Source: Anisodus tanguticus | Lineage: Eukaryota > Streptophyta > Magnoliopsida > Solanales > Solanaceae | Length of the DNA: 64,000 bases | Direction of reading: 5' to 3' | Assembly: GCA_034509755.1 (NCBI GenBank) | Contig: CM067546.1 | Location: forward strand, 10,256,970-10,320,969 | Shown here: positions 45,754 to 55,354 of the stretch, in pieces | How the letters are laid out: every line of letters begins with the position of its first letter | How positions within the stretch are numbered: the first letter of the stretch is position 1 | Made by a program: the position numbers and the translations under genes | Notes under the pieces: generated by a model | Told to the model about the DNA's origin: nothing | The model's database searches: none | Seen by the model: only the letters and a program-made list of their open reading frames with translations

Positions 45754-46901
45754 CTACGGAGTCCATATACCAATTGGCATCGGGCAGATTAAGTCCAAGA
45801 GTGTGCATGGCGGACTCAATGTCGGTTGAGTAGAACACTGCCGAATGGGCCTCCTACCACTGGGTCGGCAATGGCCCAACATTGGCTGCTGAACTGTCAC
45901 CTCTCGGCCCAAATGCTGAAGGCCTAAAAAAATTATTGAAGTGGCCAGTGGACTGTCCAATGGGCCTGGGAACTGGCCTGGCACAATTTCCCGTTGGGAC
46001 TGGGCATGGTGGCATAGCCCAAGGTCACTGCCAGGACCATTGGGCTGGTCCGCCGCAGGGTTGCCACTGTTGGCCACCAGAATTGTCTCTGCCGCCATTT
46101 TCTCCGCCACCAGAATTTCGGTGACTACCACTTTTATTATTTCAGCATTTCCACCCCTTATTTTTACCACCATTCCATCCTTTTTGTCCCCTATTTTGTT
46201 GTGAAGGTTCAAAATAGGTAGTGTCGTCATTCGTTGGGGTAGCAATCATGGCGGAATTGAAGCGGTTACGGCCTTTTTGGCGAAGCCCGCCTCTTCAAGA
46301 ATAAGAATCGAACGTGCTTGGTAAAAGAGTGGTAGAGGATTGCTTTGTCGGATGAGTGTTCCCACACCGCTATACGCGTCGGTAAGACCAGCTACCAATT
46401 GTAAGACCAAGCGATTATTGATAACCGGCGAACCAACATTCTTGAGTTGATTCGATAAGACTTTGAGACGTTGACAATATGCCGAAGCATTTGGAAAATC
46501 CGCCATATCGATGGTGGAGAATTCTTGCTCCAACGTGACGGCGCAGAATTTTTGTTGTTTTGAAAAATATCCCGCAAGCGATTCCAAGCCTCCATTGTTG
46601 TAGAATCGAATTCCATTATTGTGTGCAACAAATCAAAAGAGATAGTTGCATAAATCCATGAGATAACTATGGCATCAAGAGTTTCCCAAAGTTCTTTGTC
46701 ATCATCGGTCTTTAACTCCTTCTCTTTGCCATTTGCTGGCGGGATTATGTGATGAATTATCCGGTGGGAATGACAACATATTTTAAAAAGTTCTGCCCAA
46801 GTTGCATAGTGAACATTTTCCATCTCAAGAGTGATGGAAATATGTGTTTTGATGTTGGAAACTTTAAGGGCAGGATGAAAAGTGGATTTGGAGTCAGACA
46901 T
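45754..46901 (-). pseudogene. Copia C gag
   Basis: ATG at 46901 opens MSDSKSTFHPALKVSNIKTH, then ENVHYATWAELFKICCHSHR, WETLDAIVISWIYATISFDL, AWNRLRDIFQNNKNS. A frameshift near 46560 shifts to SAYCQRLKVLSNQLKNVGSP and LVLQLVAGLTDAYSGVGTLI. The nucleocapsid end (46245-45754) is out of frame. It is the same gag family as the plus-strand fragment at 48502-49040. Confidence 0.88.
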
Positions 46902-47057
46902 TGTTGACCGGAAAAAAAGAAGAACAATAATGAAGAAAATAAAAAAATATGGAGAAAACAAGGAAAATCGATAGTTTTGTGAAAAAAGGAGATGGTTGGC
47001 CGATTTTAGGGTTTAAGAGGTGTTTAGAGTAGGATCTTCCCTAATCTTCTGATACTA

Positions 47058-47282
47058 TGTAAGAATAATTAAAATGTTTTCCTCAATATTTCCCTTCAAA
47101 TGAGGTGGTAAATATACCAATATTACAAGCTAGAATCATGCTATTGATATGATAAGATAAGCTAGAATCATGCTCACTAATCTCTCAATATTAATACTAA
47201 TCTATCTACCACATACAAATGATACTACATTAATTACAATAATAATTATTATTAATGTCTATTAATAATTATTATTCTATCA
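47058..47282 (-). repeat. 5' LTR of copia C
   Basis: 225 bp, ends at CTATCA (plus strand) and is followed by the ATTAT target duplication. The primer site, complement of 47041-47057, reads TAGTATCAGAAGATTAG, one change from the tRNA-Met complement at its start. Confidence 0.93.
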
Positions 47283-47611
47283 ATTATAACCACTCGTCAC
47301 TCTTCCACAAGACTACATTTCTTCTACCTTTGGATGGTTTTCTTCTTACTTCTTCTTCAAATAATCCTGAAATTGCATAGCCAAGAATAAAAGGTAAATC
47401 AAGATAATATATAAAAGCAATTCAAAATAAATCCTAATAAATATTTAAAGAGAAATGGCTCTATTTCAAGAATATATAAAATCAGGTTCGACACTAAAAT
47501 GCGGTTTTTGCAATTGATACTTATCAACTGCTATTAATCAGCTGCACCGACGAGCTATAGTTCCACATTAAGTTCAATAAGACTCATGGTAAATTAAAAT
47601 GTAAAAAATAC

Positions 47612-47955
47612 TTAGTTGGAGCAATCAAGTTCGGGCTCAATTGGTATAGGGCTAGTGAAGTTACAAAGCTGAGGAAGTTGTTTAGCCTTTTTAATGTCCT
47701 CTGCGACTTCTTTCATGCCAACTTTGAAGCACATACAAATAGCTTTGCAGTCGGGTTGTGAGGCAGCAACAGCAACTGTTTTAGCCAAATCATGCAATCC
47801 AACACAATAATATTTGTTAAGTGCTGGAGTTGCACCTAGTAAAAAATCTTTACAAAAAATTACTTTTGGCATAACATCAGTACCACATTGAATAACTGCA
47901 TTTGTTTGACCTAAAAATAGAGCCAGAGCAACAAAGTCAATAGAAATTTTGCCAT
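47612..47955 (-). pseudogene. Non-specific lipid-transfer-protein-like gene with a shifted start
   Basis: The minus-strand frame ending at 47612 encodes a secreted eight-cysteine-type protein. A hydrophobic segment (SIDFVALALFLGQTNA) resembles a signal peptide, followed by VIQCGTDVMPKVIFC, then KYYCVGLHDLAKTVAVAA, DCKAICMCFKVGMKEVAED, LPQLCNF and a final DCSN. nsLTPs bind lipids in a tunnel held by four disulfides and act in the cell wall. Two oddities: the usual CC pair is YC here, with an extra Cys before the CxC; and the likely ATG at 47955 (MAKF...) is one base out of frame with the rest, with a stop at 47911 in its own frame. So it is either a pseudogene by one-base loss or an assembly error. 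It is the only plausible host gene here. Confidence 0.7.
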
Positions 47956-48040
47956 TTTCTGAATTCTTGGTGGGATCTTTCTTTTGAGATGTTTAATTGT
48001 CTTTGTTAAACAAGGTAATATACCCGTGATATACACTTGA

Positions 48041-48049
48041 TATATATAG
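48041..48049 (-). promoter_or_regulatory. Possible TATA box of the lipid-transfer-protein-like gene
   Basis: The minus strand reads CTATATATATC about 86 bases upstream of the candidate ATG. Spacing suits a plant promoter; the surrounding AT-rich sequence makes chance occurrence possible. Confidence 0.35.
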
Positions 48050-48397
48050 TGTATACCACGGGTACCAAATGAAGAGGCTCAACGTCGGCAGTGGCTGAGG
48101 CCCAGTCACGGGTATTGCTGTCAAGCCCATCACGGGCAGTGGCTAAACTTGTATATTAGGAAAGTATATTTTGTGTATATTGTAGTGTATTTGTTACCTA
48201 AATTAGGATATACACTTACCATAATTGTATAGTTAGAATTATGGTAGAATAAGGTTTTAGGAATAGGATTCTCCTATTTTGTAACTTGTATATATACCTT
48301 ACAATTAATGAAATAATCAAGGGGATTATTTCTTTCATGGTATCAAGAGACTAGGTCTAACAAAAAATTTCTCTCCCAAATTTTGTACCATTCTCGG

Positions 48398-48415
48398 CCC
48401 CCCCCCCCCCCCCCC
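48398..48415 (+). repeat. Run of 18 C
   Basis: Uninterrupted C18 between the primer site and the gag start of the plus-strand copia fragment. Confidence 0.95.
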
Positions 48416-48501
48416 TCGGGTTTCTCTTTCAAAATTCGTCTTCCGCTCTCAAAGTCTCTCTTACTATTCCCAAATTTCCCCTCCTTCTTTGTTCTTTCAA
48501 T

Positions 48502-49040
48502 ATGTCTAAGAACAATTATCATCCTACCCTCTGGTTTCTAACGTCAAGAAAAGTATCCCTATTGTGCTTGAGCTGGAAAACGTCCAATATGCGACGTGGG
48601 CAGAATTGTTTAAAATTCACGCTATCTCCCATCAAGTTATCCATCACATAATTCCTCCCGCTACACCTCTTCCCGCGGAGGATCCTCAGTTATGGATTAC
48701 TCTTGATGCTACCGTTCTCCAGTGGATCTATTCCACTATTTCGGTTGACCTTTTACAAACGATTATTGAGCCTGATACCACGGCTATGGCTACCTGGAAT
48801 AGATTGCGTGACATATTCCAAGATAACCAACATTCACGTGCCGTCACACTCGAGCAGGAATTCTCTCTAGTTCGCATGGAAGAATTTCCAAACGTATCTG
48901 CATATTGCAAGAAACTCAAGGAGTTGGCGGATCTAACTCCGTAATGTTGGCGCACCTGTAACAAATAATCGTCTGGTTCTACAATTGGTTGCCGGCCTTT
49001 CGGAGGCCTATAATGGGTTGGAACTCTCCTTCGTCAAAGC
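48502..49040 (+). pseudogene. Truncated copia gag
   Basis: ATG at 48502 (MSKNNYHPTL). A frameshift near 48530 leads to the frame with LELENVQYATWAELFKIHAI, SHQVIHHIIPP, WIYSTISVDLLQTII, ATWNRLRDIFQDNQHSRAVT and EFPNVSAYCKKLKELADL. A stop follows at 48942; a later frame has VLQLVAGLSEAYNGLE type wording. It is the same gag family as copia C. It ends within gag near 49040 at a short tandem duplication. No protease, integrase or RT follows. Confidence 0.85.
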
Positions 49041-49045
49041 AACCC

Positions 49046-49105
49046 TCTGTGAATTACTAAGGTGGAAAGCCTAACATCTGTGAATTACTAAGGTGGAAAG
49101 CCTAA
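49046..49105 (+). repeat. 29-bp direct duplication at the gag breakpoint
   Basis: TCTGTGAATTACTAAGGTGG plus AAAGCCTAA occurs at 49046-49074 and again at 49077-49105, two bases apart. Confidence 0.95.
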
Positions 49106-50045
49106 TTATAAATTTAGAAGAGTTGAGTATTTAATTGTTTGGACATCTAACATAAATGTGAAGTCATCGCTTCACTTTGTTTGTTAAATGAGAGAGGATG
49201 TAATAATTAAAGGTTAATCTTTAGTGATTTCAATAATTATATTCTTTATTTAATTTTGTGTGAATATAATACACCCCATAAAATCTGATAATTTGTGTTG
49301 GCCCAAAAACGTTATCTTGGAGTAATTAAACTAAAATTAGGACTTCTTTGTAAAAGTCATAATTATTTATTTTCGAAAGAAAAATTAGTTATACTAAATT
49401 AGACAAACTAGGATCTACAAGAATGTGTCTCACTTCCAAGTTCTATTCCACATTGGTTAGTTATGCAGAGCTTGTATGTTTCTCATAGCATGAATGCGGA
49501 ATTTGACTTCCTAATGTTTAATTCAATGGTTGATATTAATTCGTCATCAGAAGTATAGAAGTGAGATCCGAACAGGTCACATGGTATCTCGAGAAGTAAT
49601 AAAAGTGAAACGTTTTGCTTGACAATGTGTAGAACATTTTCTTGTTTAAGTGTACGACCAGCCTAAGTTCGAAATTCGATGCTTTCGATTGGAGGAAAAA
49701 TTCAAGCCAATTGTTTGAGAGATTCAGGTTTAATGATGTTATAATAGATTGAAAATTAATCATGTGAATGTGATGCCTTTAAGGAACAAAGCCTTGCAGG
49801 CACAAGTTTTATTTTCTTTAAAAAAGACCTCCATCGTGGAGTGGGGTTAGGCAGACCCCAACCTATATATATCAGCCAAAGCGAATGATATACAATTAGG
49901 AGGAGTCTTATCCTGGCCTCTGTGCGGAGTGCAAAGGATAAATAGGTGATCCTTGTACAACCCGTGTCCTTTATATTTCAGGATAGTGTTAAAAGAGGAT
50001 TTACATATAGTGTTAATGACAAAAGGAGAAGTTGTGCATGTACAT
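49106..50045. other. Non-coding spacer
   Basis: No gene supported. The part from 49825 (GACCTCCATCGTGGAGTGGG, itself a small palindrome) to about 49990 resembles dispersed plant repeat text but I cannot name it. Confidence 0.5.
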
Positions 50046-50510
50046 AGCCAACAGGATGTAACAACAACATACCCAATATAATTCCACAAGTGGGTCTGGG
50101 GAGAGTAGAGTGTACGCAGACCTTATCCCTACCTTGGGAGTTAGAGAAATTATTTCCGATAGACCTTCGGCTCAATATAAAGCAATAGCAAAGCAGGACA
50201 AATAGGAAAAAAATGAACAGTAAATAATAACATAAATAATATGCTAAGCAAGAACAAGAGACAATAAATAATAACAGAAATCGAAGAATAAGAAACTACA
50301 TGAGAAATATTATGGCTACGAGACAACTCTACTATCTACTAACCTTCTATCCTAATCCATATCCTCCACAACCCCCTATCTATGATCATGTCATCGGTAA
50401 GCTACAACTGCGTCATGTCCTGTTTAATCACCTCTCTCCAATATTTCTTCGTCCTACCTCTACCTCTCCTGAAGCCATCCATAGCCAATAGGCCGTAGCA
50501 AAAAAGGAAA
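50046..50510 (+). mobile_element. Solanaceous SINE(s)
   Basis: The stretch AACAACATACCCAATATAAT, then AGTGTACGCAGACCTTATCC and TTTCCGATAGACCTTCGGCT, is the text I know from abundant tRNA-derived SINEs of nightshades. A second known block, CTACGAGACAACTCTACTAT to CTACCTCTACCTCTCCTGAA, follows at 50317-50470. They may be one composite SINE or two insertions. Family name (SolS type) is from memory. Confidence 0.65.
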
Positions 50511-50599
50511 AGAGGCTTGCTATACATTATCAAATTTGAACTCCTCCTTGATTTTGATCCTGAGATTAGGGAGTTGGTCATGGATCAATCTTCAAGATG

Positions 50600-52549
50600 G
50601 CTTTGACTTTTCTTGGAAGAATTTTTGCCTCAGTGAAGAAGACCTCATTTTTTTTTATATATCTCCAATATTAGCCACATTATCTGCAACACAATAAGCT
50701 TCTCTATAGCAATGTTTCACATGGTATCTTCGTTTAGCCAAGAAGTTGATGATATGCTCCATTTTAGTTCTAATAGTCCATAGCCCTTTATTCTTTCTTT
50801 TGATGGCAACAACATACGCAGTGTCATCTCACAAGTGAAGTGTATGCAGACCTTACCCCTACCTTGGGGGATAAAGAGGTTGATTCTTTCTTTGATCAGT
50901 TTGACCAAAATCATGGAATCAATATCTATTATGACATTGTCAATGTGATTTGTCACACACCACTGAAGTCCTTTAAGGATGGCATTGGCTTTATCTCTAT
51001 TGTTGGTAAAAATCCCAAAGTAGGAATAGGAAGCCATTCCATCTTCCCATTATGATATCTTAGCACACCCCTACCAACTGCTTCATCAGGATTGCCCTTA
51101 CAACAATCATTAGTATTACGCTTAAATAACGTAGTGTTAGGTTACAACAGTTGCGTCTGGAGGGACTTGTCATTCGAAACTTCTTGATCTATCATCAGTA
51201 GCAATGCCTTTTCTCAGTACCCTCATCATTAAAAAGGAAAAACTAAAAGGAATTTTAGAATGCCAAATATTTTTAGCAGTAAGAGTAAGAACTTTAGACT
51301 TCCTGATTGCAGACCAATCAGATTTGCATCTGAATTCACCATTAGAGCAGGTTTCCAGATAGCTCTGTCCTTATGCACCATGTGAATATGAATATGAGTG
51401 ATAAGTTATTAGGAATGATAGCCTGAGAGCATCCTCTTTCCAGTTCCTATCTTTAATATAGTCAGACCCCATAGTATTTTTGGATTTGTTGCCCTAAAGA
51501 ATAATTTTAGCTAGAGTTCCCAGTCTAGTCCAGTTATCTTACGAAAAGGACACAAATCCCCTCTGTAGTACTCCAAAGGATATTTGGTTCATAGAGCTTA
51601 TTGATTTTTCATGAGTCTTCTCCAAGTATGAGATTTATCATAAGCTCCTTTCCTAGAAACATGATGTAGCCTTTTGCAGTATTTGGCCTCAAGAAATTCT
51701 CTGAGAAGTGACTTGTTAGTTTTGATGTACCACCAGTTCTTGACAAAGAAGGATTCACAGAAACTCTATATCCTCCTGATTCTAATCCCATGCTATCCAG
51801 TAATATTTCTTCCTCCCATCAGCTTCACCTCAAAAAAAGTTTGCCATCAAGCTATCAATTTGTTTAAAAGTGCATTTGGTAGGCTGAACTACTTTACCAC
51901 CCACTAAAAGAGTTTTAGTTGCCAAGTAGTAACTCTCTTACACACTCTAAACACCATATCACTAAAATAGCAATTCTTTTTCTTGTCTAGGAAGTTGGGG
52001 CTTCCTAAGTAATCTAGTATGGGAGAAGCCAGTAACATTGTTGATTCCGTTTTGAAGTAAATAGAGGCCTTAGGACGAACCATGAAACCAGACTTCTTAT
52101 TTTTCACCAACTGACCAGAAATCTTGTCATACATGTTCAATCTTTCCATCATCATAACTAAAGAAAGAGGGTCACCTAAAGAGAAAAGGCTATCATCTGC
52201 ATATTACATGCGGGTGATAGTAGGACCGTTCTTATCAGTTTGAAATTTAATGAAATTAACATTCCATCAGGTTGTTCATCATCTGAGTAAGCAACACAGA
52301 TCCTACACAAATAAGGAGGATGATAGAGGATCACCCTGTTTAATTTAAACCCCTAGTAAGCTTGAAGAACACATGCCTAGTACCATTGATGTTTATTGAG
52401 TACTAGTTATTGGTAATTAATCTCCAAATCTTATGAACCATTCCTTATTGAATTCCATATGAACTAAAACCTCAGATAGATACTCCCATGAAACTCTATT
52501 ATAGGCTTTTTCCATGTCCAACTTGTTGGTCACATTGTCATTACGATTC
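50600..52549 (-). pseudogene. LINE reverse transcriptase-RNase H ORF remnant
   Basis: The polyprotein-like frame of a plant L1-type LINE. RT (52549-51900) keeps the palm motif YADD and the fingers motif around DMEKAYNRVSW, with several stops (for example just before YADD, and near 52350). From 51900 to 51040 the reading is badly broken; a zinc-finger-like RVT region is expected there. The RNase H region is interrupted by a SINE at 50801-50880 and by stops near 50700 and 50640. Such proteins copy the LINE RNA at a nicked target; this one cannot. Confidence 0.8.
50801..50880 (+). mobile_element. SINE fragment inside the LINE
   Basis: AACAACATACGCAGTGTCAT and AGTGTATGCAGACCTTACCC and CTACCTTGGGGGATAAAGAG match the SINE block at 50056-50130. 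LINE RNase H coding resumes on either side. Confidence 0.65.
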
Positions 52550-53353
52550 TGCTAGGATCGGGCTAATCCCATGCACTCTATAATATGGTTCTTAGAGTAT
52601 TCACGTAAGAAGGTAATACAACAAAATATAAAATCAATACAAGAATGTTCCCCTGGAAAACTCCTTGCTCAAGGGAGTAAAAAATCACGACCTATCTTCT
52701 ATTCCCGGAATAGTCCGCCTAAAATTACAAAGTAACAAACACTTATTACACAATACTTGAAAAGGTAAATAGATGGAATCACAATAGAACCTAACCTAGA
52801 TAAAGTAAACAACTTAATGATAATTTCTTGATAAGCTCAACTTCTTCGTCGTCGTGCAATTGGCTCTTCTTAAGACTAGTGTTGATTGCACTCACTAAGT
52901 CTCTCATTGGAATGTTGTGATTTGTGGTTGTGGTCAATATTCAAAACTTGTTCATGGTGTGTATATATAAAAGTGGTTGCCTCCTCTTGAATATAGAATC
53001 CAACCAAGTTTTGAGTTCATAATTGTAACCGAAAATCAAACCTTGTTTGACTTGCATCTTTCTTCTTTCCTTGTATGCGCGTTGGCAAGTTGCTTCCTAC
53101 TTCAATGTTGATCAACTTATGGTACTCTATGGAAATAATACAACAACTTAAAATTCAACTCGTCATCGAATAGGAATCATTCAATATTCCATCTTCTCCA
53201 ATATCGACATGAAACAACTTCCAGTCTCCAGTTGCGTGATATCTAGTTCTTCAATGAATTCTTCCTTATGTCTCTCTTGATTGTCATTGGGTATATTATT
53301 TGTCAAATTATCAAAACTAGCTCATAATCTATCATTGAGCCAATAACTACTCA
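52550..53353 (-). repeat. LTR of a SIRE-like copia
   Basis: On the minus strand it starts TGAGTAGTTATTGGCTCAAT and ends CGATCCTAGCA. Immediately upstream, complement of 53354-53390, is TTGTCATTATCAAAAGGGGA, the polypurine-tract text typical of SIRE/Maximus copia 3' ends. The LTR joins the LINE sharply at its left edge, so it, or a deletion joining the two, truncated the LINE. Confidence 0.65.
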
Positions 53354-54833
53354 ATAATTTTCCCCTTTTGATAATGACAAACACATAGCAACTTCATATA
53401 TCTTCATGTTCCTTCTGACCAGCTTTTTTCAACCTTCTTCAGTTCTAGATCTGTTCTTTCCCCTTGAGTGTCCCTTCTATGTGTATAATCTTCCCCTTAG
53501 AACCAACTCCATGTTGTTCTAACGCTACAACTTCACGTTAATATAACTAAGACTCATTACACGAGGTTTATAAGCTCACTAAGTCAAATATTTCTACGAC
53601 TTTACCTTATGTTCATTGCAGCCTGCTTGATGGCCAAGTTGTATGACTAAGCAAGCATGACATATTACTTAATCTATTAAGAACTAACTTTCCACTCCCT
53701 GCAACCCTATGGGCGGCAGGTAATATGGAATTTGTAAAACGACATGTGTCTTATGATGTGTAAGGATCGGGTTCTTCTACTCAAAACATTTGTATTCCAC
53801 CCTTATCTCTCCATTTGTTTTCCTTCCTTATAACACCTCATCTAGTGCCTTATAATAGGACTGAGCTTTTTTATAAATAAGAACCAGTTCCTTTACATGG
53901 AGTGCCTTCTAATAGGGTTGTTCTTTTGTAAGTAAGAAACAATTCATTTACATTAAGTGCTAAATGGAAACTTGATATGTATTGTGCAGATTTTAATTAA
54001 CATTCTGGACCATATTCAATCTTCATATGGTCAATGTATTGTATGAGGCTGATATATCTGATGTTGGCAAATGATTTGTATATGAACTAAATCATCCCCA
54101 TTTTGACATCATAAAAAATAAGTGTGTCAATAAGATCCAGTGTATTTGATCAATATCATAATCATGGCCACTTGGACTGCATTATCATGAACATGATACA
54201 AGAGCTCTAACTTCTTAATCTTGTAAAAATCTTAAGAAGAATATTTGCATGCACCACTTTAAGTCATAAGACCCAAACCAAAATATTGTTACATATCATT
54301 CTACACTGCCAGGAAAGATATGGGATTCAGGTCAGTATTGCCTAGTATAAATTGCGAGGGGATAGGTATCATGTTCTTTATTTAAGCTAAATTTGGTTAG
54401 TAAGTCTCTATGTAGCTGAGTACCTATATCCGCTTTTGGTACTCTTTTTGTTCAATATAGTTTCGCCTCTCAATCATCATGGGTCTTCTTCTTTCTTCAT
54501 ACCTACTACTTTATTTGGGGTCAACCTTTTTTTATTTTTCTGTACTCCTGACTCAAAACTTCCCTCTTGTTAATCCATTTACCCCCTAGACACTAACTCT
54601 TCCAATGTTTCTCCATGTTCAGTGTATCCTTCTTTTTTCCCAAACTGTCACTTCTATCCTTCCCCCTAGGTCACTATTTGTGTTCTATAGTAACAGATAT
54701 TTCAGTTTCTTAGCATATGTGAATTTGAGAGTTTTCTATTGGTGATCATCTGATATGGATTGAGATGTCTATTAATCTATAGATATGAATTTTCAAACAA
54801 GGGAGGGGCATTGTAAATTTGGGTATTGATATA
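53354..54833. other. Probable 3' internal remnant of the SIRE-like element, then unassigned
   Basis: The first bases are the polypurine tract of the LTR at 52550-53353. Beyond that no frame or motif is readable; nothing else is seen up to the Gypsy scrap. Confidence 0.4.
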
Positions 54834-55075
54834 AGACAACTCAAGGTGGAGGTAGATCAGTTTTATCGGTCTTGTATAGTTACCTTGATGAGGTATGACA
54901 CCCAGGTAGATTTGAAGGTTTTGAATCCGGTAGATTTTGATGCAATTCTTGGAATGGATTGGTTGTGTCCTTATCATGCAATCTTGGCCTGTCACGTCAA
55001 GAAAGTTACTTTAGCCATGTCGGGTATTCCTTGATTAGAGTGGAAAAGCACTCTTAGTCAGGATCTGTAATGACC
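54834..55075 (+). pseudogene. Gypsy protease fragment
   Basis: The plus strand reads QFYRSCIVTLMRYDTQVDLK, then VLNPVDFDAILGMDWLCPYH, AILACHVKKVTLAMSGIP. This is the second half of the Gypsy (chromovirus) gag-pol protease with the conserved ILGMDWL loop. The catalytic DSGA half is missing upstream and there is no RT downstream: at 55066 the sequence changes to LTR-like text. It is an isolated scrap. Confidence 0.85.
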
Positions 55076-55354
55076 CGTTAGGTTGTTTTAGATATTTTTC
55101 TTGTTTTCTCATAAATGCCCTTTCCCCTCTCTTTGTTTTGATATTTTTAATGTGCGGGGATTGGTGGTGCGATTCCCGAGGCAATGAGATAAAAATAACA
55201 AAAGAAAATCTAAGCTTTGAGTTTTGAAAGTTTCAAGTTTGGAAAGTTTGACTAAGAGTTGACAATTGGGAAGACGAGCTTGGAATTAAATTATGATGGT
55301 TCTGTTAGCTTCACAACGTGATTTGTGACTTAGGTCAGTGGTTGGAAATAATCT
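55066..55354 (+). repeat. Start of a Gypsy LTR (TGTAATGACCC family)
   Basis: Begins TGTAATGACCCGTTAGGTTG, the usual opening of a solanaceous Gypsy LTR, and contains the typical GGAAAGTTTGACTAAGAGTT. Cut at 55354 by the minus-strand LTR copy that follows. Confidence 0.55.

Larger units (their letters stand above)
42260..47282 (-). mobile_element. Copia C, complete but coding-dead
   Basis: LTRs of 224 and 225 bp (42260-42483 and 47058-47282), starting TGATAGAAT and ending CTTACA on the minus strand. Target duplication ATTAT at 42255-42259 and 47283-47287. Polypurine tract CTGCGGGGGAG next to the 3' LTR and a one-mismatch primer site next to the 5' LTR. Domain order gag, integrase, RT, RNase H on the minus strand. 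Confidence 0.94.
48150..49040 (+). mobile_element. Copia 5' fragment: LTR, primer site, truncated gag
   Basis: LTR 48150-48337 (TGTATATTAG ... TTTCTTTCA) is followed by the primer site TGGTATCAAGAGACT at 48338 and a gag start. Sequence stops at about 49040, so the rest of the element is missing. Plus strand, opposite to the other copia elements. Confidence 0.85.
50530..52549 (-). mobile_element. LINE fragment with reverse transcriptase and RNase H
   Basis: Minus-strand LINE: RT start KLDMEKAYNRVSWEYL near 52510, catalytic YADDSLFSLGD near 52190, KISGQLVKNKKSGF and the distal RVCKRVTTWQLKLF down to 51904. RNase H-like domain at 51037-50600 (NRDKANAILKGLQWCVTNHI, then REAYCVADNVANI). The 5' part (endonuclease) is absent: the copy is cut at 52549 by a SIRE-like LTR. 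A SINE piece sits in it at 50801-50880. Confidence 0.85.
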
